NCBI RefSeq assembly: GCF_028279465.1
Contig: NZ_JANQNS010000006.1
Coordinates: forward strand, 1 to 64,000
Direction: 5' to 3'
Length of the DNA stretch: 64,000 bases
DNA from: Parasphingopyxis sp.
GTDB lineage: Bacteria; Pseudomonadota; Alphaproteobacteria; Sphingomonadales; Sphingomonadaceae
The notes beneath the pieces were generated by a model that saw nothing but the letters and a program-made list of their open reading frames with translations, was not told the DNA's origin and ran no database searches. This document shows, in pieces, positions 8,987 through 18,325 of this stretch. The position numbers and the translations under genes are program-made. Positions within the stretch are counted from its first letter, which is position 1. Each line of letters starts with the position of its first letter.

Positions 8987-9865
8987 TCAGGCTGCGGCCG
9001 CGCCGTCCCAGTAAGGCCGGTCGCCCTTGATCGTTGCGCGTTCCATCACGCGGCGCGCCGGGAAATAGTCGGACGCGGCGAAATGCTGGCAGGCGCGGTT
9101 ATCCCAAAAGGCGATCGAACCCGGCGTCCAGCGGAAGCGGCACTGGATTTCCGGATTGCTCGCCTGCGCGTAGAGATGGCGCAGCAGATCCGCGCTTTCC
9201 TGTTCGGAGAGCCCCTTAATATGGCTGGTGAAGGCCGTGTTGACATAAAGGCAGGGGAGTCCGATTTCCGGGTGGGTGCGCACCACCGGATGCTCCATCG
9301 GCGGATATTGGTCGTGTAGCTCCTCGGGCCGTTTGCCGAGCCGCTTGGCGAAAACGCGCGCGATATCGTGCACTGCGGTCAGCCCAGTGATGAAACCGCG
9401 CATCTCGTCGGACAGCCCCATGAACGCCGCGTGCATATCGGCGAACAGCGTATCGCCGCCGACCTCGGGCACTTCGATGGCGCGCAGGATCGAGCCGAGC
9501 GACGGTTCGGCGCGCCAAGTGACGTCCGAATGCCAGGCATTTTCCTGTCCCCGGCTTTTCGGCCCATGTTCGATGCGCAGGATCTCCGGATAGTCCTGAT
9601 CCTTGGGCGTCGCCGGATGGATTTCGAGTTCGCCAAACATCTGCGCAAAGGCGAGATGCTGTTCGCGCGTGATATCCTGATCGCGAAAGAAGATGACCTT
9701 GTGATCGAGCAGCGCCTGCCGGATCGCCGGTATCGCATCGGCGATGTCGGGCGCACCGAGATCGATATCGAGCAGTTCCGCGCCAATCGCCGGTGTCAGC
9801 GGGCGAACGGTGAACGGCACATCGGCCTCCGCCCGGATTTCGGTTGCAGCATCGATATCGGCCAT
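8987..9865 (-). CDS. TauD/TfdA-family Fe(II)/2-oxoglutarate dioxygenase
   Basis: This 292-residue enzyme has the complete iron triad H112-x-D114 (WHSDVTW) and H261 (NRACQHF), plus the 2-oxoglutarate-binding arginine R276 in RRVMERATIKGDRP. Overall it follows E. coli TauD closely. Comparing from memory, His70 of TauD is kept (EIHP) but Tyr73 and Asn95 appear to be replaced, so taurine may not be the substrate. Alkyl sulfate esters or other acids are alternatives within this family. The gene lies downstream of a TonB receptor and a lipoprotein hydrolase on the same strand, suggesting an uptake-and-breakdown set. Confidence 0.85.
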   Translation of the reverse strand: MADIDAATEIRAEADVPFTVRPLTPAIGAELLDIDLGAPDIADAIPAIRQALLDHKVIFFRDQDITREQHLAFAQMFGELEIHPATPKDQDYPEILRIEHGPKSRGQENAWHSDVTWRAEPSLGSILRAIEVPEVGGDTLFADMHAAFMGLSDEMRGFITGLTAVHDIARVFAKRLGKRPEELHDQYPPMEHPVVRTHPEIGLPCLYVNTAFTSHIKGLSEQESADLLRHLYAQASNPEIQCRFRWTPGSIAFWDNRACQHFAASDYFPARRVMERATIKGDRPYWDGAAAA

Positions 9866-10011
9866 GGCCCAACTCTCCTACGACTCTTGCGAACGGCCAA
9901 GGTGAACGCAAAGCGGCGTGCAGGCAAGACGGGTGCCCTGTCCCGTCTGCGTCAGTACAATGCCGATAGGGCGGTATCGACGATCGCGCGCGCCGGCTTC
10001 CCGCCTGTCCG

Positions 10012-12369
10012 CTAGAAGCGCATCCGGGCGCTGGCGAAGGCACGGAAGGGATCGCCGTAAAAGGCGGTCAGCGTGCCTTCGAGGCCGAGCGTCGGGACGA
10101 AGCCACCCATTCCGTTGGGCGCCACGAAATTATAGCCCGAAACGATATAGCGTTCGTCGGTAATGTTCTTCAGATGCACGCCGAGCTGCCAATGATCGTC
10201 GTCAGACGTCCAGACCAAGCTCGCATCCCAGAGCGCATAACCGGGCTGGTCGAGCGGGCTCCTGACTTCGAACTGGCTCGTTTCACTGCGATAGCTGAGC
10301 GTCGTCAGGAAATTGAGATCGCCATCCCATAGCGGCACCGAATAATCGAGCGTACCAGACAGCGTCCATTCCGGCGTATTTTGGAAGACACGCTGGTCGG
10401 CGACATCGACGCCGAACGCATCGATAAACTCGTCATATTCGGCGTTGATATAGCCGAGCGCCCAATTGAAGCCGAGCCGGTCTCCGGCCGCCGCAAGATC
10501 GCGGCCGACACGCGCCTGACCCTCAAACTCGATGCCCCAGATGGTCGCCGCGCCGGCATTGGAGGTGATGCCGATAAAGGTATCGTTGGTACCATCCCCG
10601 TCGCTGTCGACGCCGGCCGAACCCGGAATCTGGATATCGGTATAATCGGCATAGAAGCCGGCGAGCGCGAGATTGACCGCGCCGTTTGCGAGCGATCCAC
10701 GATAGCCGAGTTCGAAACTGTCGACCGTTTCGGGCGCGAAGCGCATGAATTCGAAGATATCCGCATCGTCGATATCGCCGTCGCCGTCGAGATCGGGCGC
10801 GGCGCTCGTCTGGCCGCGTGGGTCGAACCCGCCGCCCTTGAAGCCGCGCGCATAACCGAAATAGATATTGTGATCGGGCGTCGGCCGGTAGGAAATCGAA
10901 GCGCGCGGCGTGAATTCCTCGAACGTTTCGCTGCCGTCGAAATCGGACGTCGTCGCGATCAGCGTCAGAAACGGATTGTTGCCGCCGAATTGCGGCGTCG
11001 GACCGAAAATGAAGCTCTGGCGCAGAACGCGTGAATCCCGCCGGTCATTGGTGTAGCGCCCGCCGACCGACAGGCTCCACTGCTCGGTGATATCGAAGGT
11101 GAAATCGCCGAACACTGACCAGGTCTCGGTTGCAACATCGCCAAAGGTCTTCGCCGTAAAGCCCGGTAGCGGTCCGAAGGGCGGCGGCGTCAGCTGCCCA
11201 GTCACATCGAGGATGACGTCGAAATCGGTCGAGGCGTTGGCGTCCAGATAGTAGAAGCCGAGCAGGCCCGCTAGTCTACCGTCGTCGTAGAGAATCTGGA
11301 ATTCCTCGGAGAATTGATCGTTGGCATAGGCGGCCGGCACATCGAGATCGGCACTTGGCAGGCTATCGAAGTCGATCGGCGTCGTGCTCTCATCATCGCG
11401 ATAGGCGATGATGTTGCGCAGCGTGATAGTGTCGCTGACCTGGATCTCGATCGTACCGGAAATGCCCCAAGCCTCGACCCGCTGCCGGGGATCCTGCAAG
11501 CCGGCGCGCGTATCGAAATCATCATCCAGCACCGGCGCGCCGGTGAGCAGGCCGGGGATCAGGCGGCTGCCCTGGCGCGGATTGGACCGGTCGTCGGTAT
11601 AATCACCGGTGATCCGTACGAAGATATCGCTATTCGGCGCATATTCGATGGTGCCGCGCGCGGCGAACACATCCTTGTCGTAATTGTCGATGCCGAGATT
11701 GAGATTCTCGCCGAAGCCGTTGCGGGTCAGCAGTGCTGTGGCGCCGCCGACATAGAATCCGCTATCGCCGAGCGGCACCGCCACCGAAGCGACACCGTCG
11801 AACTGGCCATAGGTGCCGACATTGATCCGCGCTTCGCCGGTGGGGCTGTCTTCGAGCCGCCGGGTGACGAATTTGACCGCGCCGCCGATCGTGTTGCGGC
11901 CGTAAAGCGTGCCCTGCGGCCCGCGCAGCACCTCGATCCGCTCGACATTGAAGATGTCGAGTACTGCGGCCTGCGGGCGATTATAGTAGACATCGTCGAC
12001 ATAGAGACCGACGCCGTTCTCGAACCCGGCGACCGGATCCTGCTGCCCGACGCCGCGGATGAATGTTGTCAGCGTCGTATTGGTGCCGCGCGAGACTTCG
12101 AATGTGACGTTCGGCACGCTCTCGGCGATCTCGGTAATGTCGAGCGTGCCCGTCTGTTCGAGCTGTTCGCCGCTCACCGCCGTGATCGATAGCGGCACCT
12201 CGACCAGCGCCTCGTCGCGCCGCCGGGCGCTGACGATGATCGGCGGGTTTTCGCTCGTCTCGGCCCCCGTGCCCGTCTGCGCTTGGGCAGTGCCGGGCAG
12301 CGCGAAAGCGAGTGGCGCAAGGGCGATCCCGCTCAGATAGCGGATGGCGCGGTTGCTGCGATTGGTCAT
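10012..12369 (-). CDS. TonB-dependent outer-membrane receptor
   Basis: This is a 785-residue receptor. The start ATG at 12369 is supported by AGGGAG six bases upstream; an in-frame ATG at 12399 is less likely. A signal peptide ends near TAQAQ (about residue 31). A TonB-box-like IIVSA follows, then the plug domain with FIRGVG and GRNTIGG, then a beta-barrel ending in the usual C-terminal phenylalanine (ARMRF). It is close to the FecA/sphingomonad catabolic receptor type and is not obviously haem-specific. The adjacent TauD-type dioxygenase and hydrolase suggest it imports an organic compound such as an ester or sulfonated molecule. Confidence 0.92.
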   Translation of the reverse strand: MTNRSNRAIRYLSGIALAPLAFALPGTAQAQTGTGAETSENPPIIVSARRRDEALVEVPLSITAVSGEQLEQTGTLDITEIAESVPNVTFEVSRGTNTTLTTFIRGVGQQDPVAGFENGVGLYVDDVYYNRPQAAVLDIFNVERIEVLRGPQGTLYGRNTIGGAVKFVTRRLEDSPTGEARINVGTYGQFDGVASVAVPLGDSGFYVGGATALLTRNGFGENLNLGIDNYDKDVFAARGTIEYAPNSDIFVRITGDYTDDRSNPRQGSRLIPGLLTGAPVLDDDFDTRAGLQDPRQRVEAWGISGTIEIQVSDTITLRNIIAYRDDESTTPIDFDSLPSADLDVPAAYANDQFSEEFQILYDDGRLAGLLGFYYLDANASTDFDVILDVTGQLTPPPFGPLPGFTAKTFGDVATETWSVFGDFTFDITEQWSLSVGGRYTNDRRDSRVLRQSFIFGPTPQFGGNNPFLTLIATTSDFDGSETFEEFTPRASISYRPTPDHNIYFGYARGFKGGGFDPRGQTSAAPDLDGDGDIDDADIFEFMRFAPETVDSFELGYRGSLANGAVNLALAGFYADYTDIQIPGSAGVDSDGDGTNDTFIGITSNAGAATIWGIEFEGQARVGRDLAAAGDRLGFNWALGYINAEYDEFIDAFGVDVADQRVFQNTPEWTLSGTLDYSVPLWDGDLNFLTTLSYRSETSQFEVRSPLDQPGYALWDASLVWTSDDDHWQLGVHLKNITDERYIVSGYNFVAPNGMGGFVPTLGLEGTLTAFYGDPFRAFASARMRF

Positions 12370-12395
12370 TTTTGGCTCCCTGTAAGATATCGTTC

Positions 12396-13325
12396 TCATT
12401 GGCCGCTGCCCTCAATGAAGGCGCGGACATCGGCGGCGGTCTCCGCCGGTATTTCTTCCTGCGGCGCATGCCCCACGCCGGGATAGGTGATGAGCCGCGC
12501 ATCCGGGATCGCGGCTTCGATACGCCGGGCATGGTCGAGCGGGATCACCCGGTCTTCCTCGCCCCACAGGATCAGGGTCGGCGCGGTCACCCGCGCCAGA
12601 TCGACCTCGGGATCGGGCAGCACGAATTCTTCGAGATGCCCGATAAAGGCCTCGCCATTGCCGGGCTGGGCCATCATTTGCTGGATCTGTTCGATCCGGC
12701 CCTCCGGCAGGCGGGTTGGATCGGCATAGATCTGCATCGCCGAGGCCTGCACGCCGGCAAGCGGCGCGGCGAGCAGATAGCCGCGCATCGCATCGGGCAC
12801 CGGCACCGGGTCTTCGGTGACGCCGTAGATCGAATAGGCGCCGCTATCGACGAGGATCAGCCGCTCGACCCGCTCGGGTTTCGCCGCGGCAAACCGCCAG
12901 GCGACGAGCCCGCCGAAACTGTTGCCGCCCAATGTCGCGCGCTCGATATCGAGCGCATCGAGCAGCCGGCCGAGCACCGCTACGCGTTCGTCGGGCGCGT
13001 AGCGCGCGAGCGGGTCGGGCCCGGTCAGGCCATGGCCGAGCAGATCGTAGCGGACGATACGATAGTCGCCGGAGAGTTGTTCCGCCCAGCCGTCCCAGCT
13101 TTCCAGGCTCATCGTGAAGCCATGCAGCAGCACGATAACCGGCGCGTCGACAGGGCCTTCGAGGCGGACGCGGATCTGCGCGCCGTCCATTTCGACCATG
13201 CGGGTTTCGGCAGCCGCTTCGCTTGCCGTCGCTGTTTGCGGGCCGGAGGCTTCGCTCGCGCAGCCGGGAAGACCGATCGCCATCGCGGCAATCAGGACGG
13301 CCGAAAGACATGCTGCACTTTTCAT
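12396..13325 (-). CDS. Alpha/beta hydrolase lipoprotein
   Basis: The chosen start at 13325 gives 309 residues with a lipoprotein signal: a hydrophobic run ending in LPGC, with Cys22 as the lipidated residue. The frame stays open to 13553, but that part does not look like protein. The hydrolase fold shows the oxyanion strand LLHGF (66-70), nucleophile elbow GNSFGG (Ser136), Asp258 and His286 as the triad. It is probably an esterase held in the envelope. It stops 26 bases before the TonB receptor gene, which indicates an operon in which a substrate is trimmed in the periplasm before or after uptake. Confidence 0.82.
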   Translation of the reverse strand: MKSAACLSAVLIAAMAIGLPGCASEASGPQTATASEAAAETRMVEMDGAQIRVRLEGPVDAPVIVLLHGFTMSLESWDGWAEQLSGDYRIVRYDLLGHGLTGPDPLARYAPDERVAVLGRLLDALDIERATLGGNSFGGLVAWRFAAAKPERVERLILVDSGAYSIYGVTEDPVPVPDAMRGYLLAAPLAGVQASAMQIYADPTRLPEGRIEQIQQMMAQPGNGEAFIGHLEEFVLPDPEVDLARVTAPTLILWGEEDRVIPLDHARRIEAAIPDARLITYPGVGHAPQEEIPAETAADVRAFIEGSGQ

Positions 13326-13440
13326 CGCAATCGCTACCCCGAAAGCACCGGCTATTGCTGCCAGCTTCTGCCTTTCCCTAACCGCGCCGAAGCAAGCCGG
13401 TCGATGACGGGTTCGATCAATTTGAAAGGGACATTTTCGC

Positions 13441-14496
13441 TCAGTCGCCCGTGCCGCGCCGATAACGCCGGGGAGAAAGGCCCGTCCAGGAGCGGAAAGC
13501 GCGTGCAAAACTGCGGCCGTCGCTAAAGCCCAATTCCTCGGCAATGGCGGCAACGGAGCGCCCCTGCTCCAGCCTCAGCTTGGCCTCTTGCGCGAGCGTT
13601 TTCGCGCGCAGATCGCGGAAGGTCGCGCCACGCTCTTCGAGCCGCCGGCGCAGTGACGCGACGCTCATGCCCAGATGCCTTGCGACAGCGTGCTGATCGC
13701 CAAGCCCGTCTCGCAGCGCCTGAACGGTCCGCTGGACGATATCGCCGACAAGCGGATCGGCCGTATCGAGGCTGTCGAGCGTGCGGGCGATGCCGCCATA
13801 GATGGTGCGCGAGCCGAGCACGGAACAGCGCGCCGGATCGACCGGCCAGTCCGCGACCGCTTCGTCATAATGGATGGCGAAATGCGGCGCGCCATGCACC
13901 AGTGGAACGCCCCATGCGGCGAGCGGGCTTGGTGCTGCATCCTTCTCGCGCCGCGTGCGCAGGCTGCGCACCGGAAGCGGCGCGTCCGCCGTGCTGCTCG
14001 ATTGCAGCAGGACATGGACATAGATGAGCAACGCTTCGAGCGAGAAGAGTATGAAGGCATCGTCCCGGGCGATGGCATAGGGAAAATCGCTGTCGTCCAT
14101 GACGAAGGACAATGTATCGCGCGCCGCCGCGACCCGGTTGTAGCGCCCGCCATGAATGACGTTGTAACTCTCGGCGAGGATATCGAGCATGCCGCGCACC
14201 GTTGTGGCGTTGCGCAGACGGTCCCGGATGAAATCGGACGTGCCGAGCATCAGCGGACGGGCCGACACATGAACGGTCTCGTCGCCGATCGCGAGCGCGA
14301 TCTGCTCGGTCAGCCGGTAATAATCGGCGAGGCTGACACTGTCTTCGTGGCCGGCATCGAGCAGGGTATCCGGTAGGTGCGCGGCTTCGAGCACAGCGCC
14401 GCGGTCCAGTTCCGCCTCCGTCATGATCGCGCCGAGCGGCCGCAGCGTCGCCGCGGCGACGCGCACACTGCCCAGTCCGCGCGCTTCGATCATCAT
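13441..14496 (-). CDS. AraC family transcriptional regulator
   Basis: From the ATG at 14496 this regulator has 351 residues; a further in-frame ATG at 14544 is possible. The N-terminal part matches the arabinose-binding-like (PF12625) sensor domain with LxPDTLLDAGHE. The C-terminal 90 residues form the paired helix-turn-helix of AraC: VARHLGMSVASLRRRLEERG and then AIAEELGFSDGRSFARAFRSW and SPRRYRR. It lies 115 bases upstream of the hydrolase/TonB receptor/dioxygenase genes and reads in the same direction, so it may control them. The effector is unknown. Confidence 0.88.
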   Translation of the reverse strand: MMIEARGLGSVRVAAATLRPLGAIMTEAELDRGAVLEAAHLPDTLLDAGHEDSVSLADYYRLTEQIALAIGDETVHVSARPLMLGTSDFIRDRLRNATTVRGMLDILAESYNVIHGGRYNRVAAARDTLSFVMDDSDFPYAIARDDAFILFSLEALLIYVHVLLQSSSTADAPLPVRSLRTRREKDAAPSPLAAWGVPLVHGAPHFAIHYDEAVADWPVDPARCSVLGSRTIYGGIARTLDSLDTADPLVGDIVQRTVQALRDGLGDQHAVARHLGMSVASLRRRLEERGATFRDLRAKTLAQEAKLRLEQGRSVAAIAEELGFSDGRSFARAFRSWTGLSPRRYRRGTGD

Positions 14497-14626
14497 GGGC
14501 CATTCTATAGGCGAGCCATGAGCCGCTGTCTTGCGATGGGTCAAAAGGGGGCGACCGGCGCTTGCGCTTGGGCTTGGGCGCCGTTTCGAACGAACGTCCC
14601 CCGGACGTCCATCTGTCTCGAAACGA

Positions 14627-14702
14627 TGGTGGAGCTAGGGGGATTCGAACCCCCGACCTCTGCAGTGCGATTGCAGCGCTCTCCCAACTGAGCTACAGCC
14701 CC
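14627..14702 (-). tRNA. tRNA-Ala (CGC)
   Basis: A 76-nt cloverleaf is visible on the minus strand, with the CCA tail encoded. The acceptor is GGGGCTG pairing with TAGCTCC. The D arm is TAGCTCAGTTGGGAGAGC. The anticodon stem CTGCA/TGCAG encloses loop ATCGCAC, giving anticodon CGC (forward-strand gcg at 14667-14669), which reads the Ala codon GCG. The T arm is GGGGGTTCGAATCCCCC. The GCG codon is abundant in this window, consistent with a dedicated isoacceptor. Confidence 0.95.
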
Positions 14703-14906
14703 GCACCATCGGTTCCGCCGCTTTCGCGCGGCGGGCGCTTCCTTTAACCGCGACACGAGCGACACGCAACGGCGGAATGTTCCGGCGGTTATTTGCCGTA
14801 CTCAGGCCGATGCCGCGGTTTCCCGACAGGGAAATTCTGACAAAGCGAATCCATTCCTGCTACGCTCGGTTGCAATTCAAAACCCGATTCGTACCAGGAG
14901 AGACCT

Positions 14907-15896
14907 ATGGCCACTGCATGGCACCTGAAATCCCGTCCCATCGCAATGCCCGCGCATGAGAATTTCGAGCTCAAGGATTTCGCGCAGACACCGATGGGCG
15001 ACAGCACGATCCGCGTGGCCAACACGTGGCTTTCGGTCGATCCCTATATGCGCGGCCGGATGCGCGATGTGAAAAGCTATGTCCCGCCTTTCGCGATCGA
15101 CGAGCCGATGCAGGGCGGCGCGATCGGCGAGGTGGTCGAGAGCAATGCCGATGGTTTCGCCGTCGGCGACATGGTCCAGCATATGGCCGGATGGCGCGAC
15201 GAAGCCGTGATCCCGGCCGCCGAAGCGCAAAAGCTGTCCGATCTCGGCATTCCTGTACAGTCCTTTCTGGGCTTTCTCGGCATGCCGGGGATGACCGCCT
15301 ATTTCGGCCTGCTCGAGGTCGGTCAGGCGAAGGAAGGCGATATCGTATTCGTGTCCGGCGCGGCCGGCGCGGTCGGTTCGACGGTGATCCAGATCGCCAA
15401 GGCGAAGGGCATGACGGCGGTCGGCTCGGCCGGCGGCGCGGACAAATGCGAATGGGTGAAGTCGCTCGGGGCCGATGACTGCATCGATTACAAGGCGGAG
15501 GGCGAGCTGCTCGACAAGATGATGGCAGCCATGCCCAACGGCCTCGACGTCTATTTCGACAATGTTGGCGGCGAGCATCTCGACTGCGCCTTCGCGGTCG
15601 CCAATCCGGGCGCGCGCTTTGCCGAGTGCGGCATGATCTCGGGCTATAACAGCATGGAGCCGATGGAGTTCCGCTACATCATGAACCTGATCGGCAAGGG
15701 CATCATGATGAAGGGCTTTATCGTCACCCAGTTCATGGACCGGATGGCCGAGTTCCATCAGGATATGGGCGCGATGCTGCAAGCCGGGAAACTGAGGAGC
15801 CAGGAAACCGTGCATGAAGGCCTGGACAGCCAGGTCGACGCCTTTCTCGGCCTGTTCACCGGCAACAATACCGGCAAGATGCTCGTCAAGGTCTGA
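14907..15896 (+). CDS. NADP-dependent zinc-free oxidoreductase (CurA/leukotriene reductase type)
   Basis: This 329-residue medium-chain reductase lacks the zinc ligands of alcohol dehydrogenase. It has the NADPH-binding loop GAAGAVG at 151-157, the family pattern VDPYMRGRM at 44-52, and FGLLEVGQ before the loop. Members (CurA, prostaglandin reductase 1, YncB) reduce the C=C bond of enones or alkenals at the expense of NADPH. GGAG lies a short way before the start. The gene appears to be a single unit following the divergent tRNA; no partner gene is evident. Confidence 0.9.
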   Translation: MATAWHLKSRPIAMPAHENFELKDFAQTPMGDSTIRVANTWLSVDPYMRGRMRDVKSYVPPFAIDEPMQGGAIGEVVESNADGFAVGDMVQHMAGWRDEAVIPAAEAQKLSDLGIPVQSFLGFLGMPGMTAYFGLLEVGQAKEGDIVFVSGAAGAVGSTVIQIAKAKGMTAVGSAGGADKCEWVKSLGADDCIDYKAEGELLDKMMAAMPNGLDVYFDNVGGEHLDCAFAVANPGARFAECGMISGYNSMEPMEFRYIMNLIGKGIMMKGFIVTQFMDRMAEFHQDMGAMLQAGKLRSQETVHEGLDSQVDAFLGLFTGNNTGKMLVKV

Positions 15897-15976
15897 CCGT
15901 TTCGGGCGCGATTTCAAGCGCCTCGGCTTGATCCGACTCGATCCTGCGATCCATGCTGATTGCAGGAGGGGCGCGT

Positions 15977-18325
15977 ATGACGAGGATCGGCCTGCTATTC
16001 GTTCACGGAATCGGTGAGCAAAAGCGCTTCGAACATCTGCGCAATTCGGTCCGGGAATTCGCCGAACTTCTCAAGATGGAAGAGCGCTGCAAGGCGCAGG
16101 CCAAAGCTCGAGATCGAAAAAAGTCCGAAGAGACAGATGAAGCGCCCGAAACCCCGCGGACGATTTCAGTCGTGGACCGGACGGCGGACTGGGAGCCCCC
16201 GGATGTGGATCTCTGCCCCGCGAAGCAGAAGCCGCCGATAACGCTGTCCATAACGCACGCGGGCGAAGAGGATTCCGACACAGACATCGAAGTCGACTGT
16301 CATGAAGTCTGGTGGAGCGACCTTGGCGCGCGCGACTCGCTTGGCGAGAAGATCGGTTTCTGGATTTGGGGGCTTGGGCAATGGGCGGCGCCGATCTATA
16401 GCGAGATCGATCCCACGGGCATAGATACCGACCAGCTTGGCCAGAGCAGAGGCGACAAGAATCATTCTGAAGCCGCCAAGACTGAAGACACTCAGGATGA
16501 AGCTGTTCGAACAGCAACTGCCCAAATGCCGGAAAGCGTCGCCGGCCGCTTCTTCGCCGAATGGAGCGTGCGCGTGCGACTGGCCGCCGCCGGGCTGGTA
16601 ACGATATTGACGGTTTTCTCCTGGGCGCTGCTCAAAAGGCTGTTCGAATTCTTCGCCGATGCGCCGTCCACCACCTTGATCTTCCAATATGTCGGCGATG
16701 TCCGCACCTATGAGCGCCGGGCGACGCCAAATCGCAGCCGTGCGAGTGATCCCGGCTTGCCGCTACGCGTGCCGATACGGCGGCGGATGGTGTCCGAGAT
16801 GGTTGCGATGGCGGAACGCGATTATGACGGCTGGTATATATGCGCGCACAGTCTGGGTTCCGTGGTGGCGTATAACGGCCTCACGGAAATCGGCCACGCT
16901 CTTCCCAACTATTTGAGCGAAGAGCAGTGGATGCGGTTGCCGCAAAAATTCAAGCATCGAAAGGACACCGCAAAAAGGCCGGTTTCGGATATTCACATGA
17001 TGATGCCGGCCCGCCCGGCCTGGCTCTCCGATACGGACGTGATCGACCGCCGGCGGCTCTTCAAACACTTGCGCGGATTTCTCACCTATGGCTCGCCGCT
17101 CGACAAGTTTGCGGCGATCTGGCCGCGGATCGTCGCGACCGCCGACGACCGACCTGCCGACAAGCCGGCCTTCGGCGAACGGTTTCGATGGATCAATGTG
17201 GCGTCGGCCAATGACCCTGTCGCCGGCGTTCTCGACGAATATGATTCGAAAAACCTGAAGGGAGTGCCCAAGCCGCTTACCAATGTCCGCACCGTTATGG
17301 ACTGGATGCCCGGCCTCTCGCACATCCGCTATTTCCGATCGAGCGAACGCTCGACGCGTAACCGGCGCACGGAACAGCGGTACGATCTCGTCAATTGGCT
17401 ATTCAGACCAATCAGCAGAGAGGCGGATAAAGAGAAAGAAGAAGCAGACGGGAAGGACAAAAAGGACGATCTCGCTCACACGGCAAAATATTGGTGGCAG
17501 CGACTCGTTCACAGCGAAAAATGGTATATCCGCGGCGCATTGCCGACTGAGAAGGAGGCTGAAGACGACGAAGACAAGGCCCGCATGAGCCGCTGGCTCA
17601 ATGCCGGTCGCAGTATCCTCGCATGGGTACAGTATATCGCAATAATGATCGCGCTGCTGATCCTGACCGGAATTGTCTTTTTTCTGGCCGGCGGCATTTT
17701 GGCCGCCTTCGGTTTGGACGGTGATACGGTAAACGAGGCGATCGACAAAGCGAAAGACGCGATAGCAACGGGAAGCAGCAACCCCGACGAAGCATCGGGG
17801 CCGGAAGGCGCGCAAACGGCAGACCCTGCCGATGGGCAGAAAAGCGGCAGCACCTTGGCTTTGGTGAAGACTGCGATCGGCGGCATGGCGGCACTGCTCG
17901 GTATCGAGGCGTTGAGCACCGACGCAATCGCGCGGATTACCGCGCTCTTCCGTTCGATTTTCGGCGCCGCGGCGGCGGCCATGGCGATATTGTCGCTGAC
18001 CGGTATTTGGCGCTGGTTCTCGGAGGCCTCATTGAATCTCAAACTCGCCAACGCCGATGGCAAGGATCCGGCCATCCTACGTCTCTTGGGGGCACAAAGA
18101 GTGGTTTCCACGCTTTGGCTTGTACTGGCCATTGTAAGCTGCGCGCTGGCTATTGCGGCCGATCTCGGCATCTATCACGCCGAGCTTCTGGGATTCGCAC
18201 TTATGACGTTCGAGCCACCGCTCAATACGCTTGCAACGGCAACCATGGCGCTAGTCAGCGCGATGATCGCTCAAGCATTGGTCAACTGGTCCTTCGTCGA
18301 CAAAAAGAACGCGGCCAAAAACTAA
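15977..18325 (+). CDS. Large membrane protein with alpha/beta-hydrolase motif, function unknown
   Basis: The ATG at 15977 has AGGAGG upstream and is preferred over an ATG at 15953, giving 782 residues. The protein opens with LFVHGIGEQ (7-15), a strand-and-loop typical of serine hydrolases. AHSLGS (290-295) fits a nucleophile elbow with Ser292, and LTYGSPLDKF and NDPVAG follow where acidic/His residues of the triad could lie. A probable membrane helix is at about 203-219, and more helices lie in the C-terminal 250 residues, between charged linkers (KEKEEADGKDKKDD). No named family is recognised. It may be a membrane-bound lipase-like or effector protein. Its stop codon overlaps the next gene's stop. 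Confidence 0.8.
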   Translation: MTRIGLLFVHGIGEQKRFEHLRNSVREFAELLKMEERCKAQAKARDRKKSEETDEAPETPRTISVVDRTADWEPPDVDLCPAKQKPPITLSITHAGEEDSDTDIEVDCHEVWWSDLGARDSLGEKIGFWIWGLGQWAAPIYSEIDPTGIDTDQLGQSRGDKNHSEAAKTEDTQDEAVRTATAQMPESVAGRFFAEWSVRVRLAAAGLVTILTVFSWALLKRLFEFFADAPSTTLIFQYVGDVRTYERRATPNRSRASDPGLPLRVPIRRRMVSEMVAMAERDYDGWYICAHSLGSVVAYNGLTEIGHALPNYLSEEQWMRLPQKFKHRKDTAKRPVSDIHMMMPARPAWLSDTDVIDRRRLFKHLRGFLTYGSPLDKFAAIWPRIVATADDRPADKPAFGERFRWINVASANDPVAGVLDEYDSKNLKGVPKPLTNVRTVMDWMPGLSHIRYFRSSERSTRNRRTEQRYDLVNWLFRPISREADKEKEEADGKDKKDDLAHTAKYWWQRLVHSEKWYIRGALPTEKEAEDDEDKARMSRWLNAGRSILAWVQYIAIMIALLILTGIVFFLAGGILAAFGLDGDTVNEAIDKAKDAIATGSSNPDEASGPEGAQTADPADGQKSGSTLALVKTAIGGMAALLGIEALSTDAIARITALFRSIFGAAAAAMAILSLTGIWRWFSEASLNLKLANADGKDPAILRLLGAQRVVSTLWLVLAIVSCALAIAADLGIYHAELLGFALMTFEPPLNTLATATMALVSAMIAQALVNWSFVDKKNAAKN

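Noticed and set aside
14582-14625. Terminator after the tRNA gene
   Set aside because: CGTTTCGA and TCGAAACG can pair, but the loop is long and no T tract follows.
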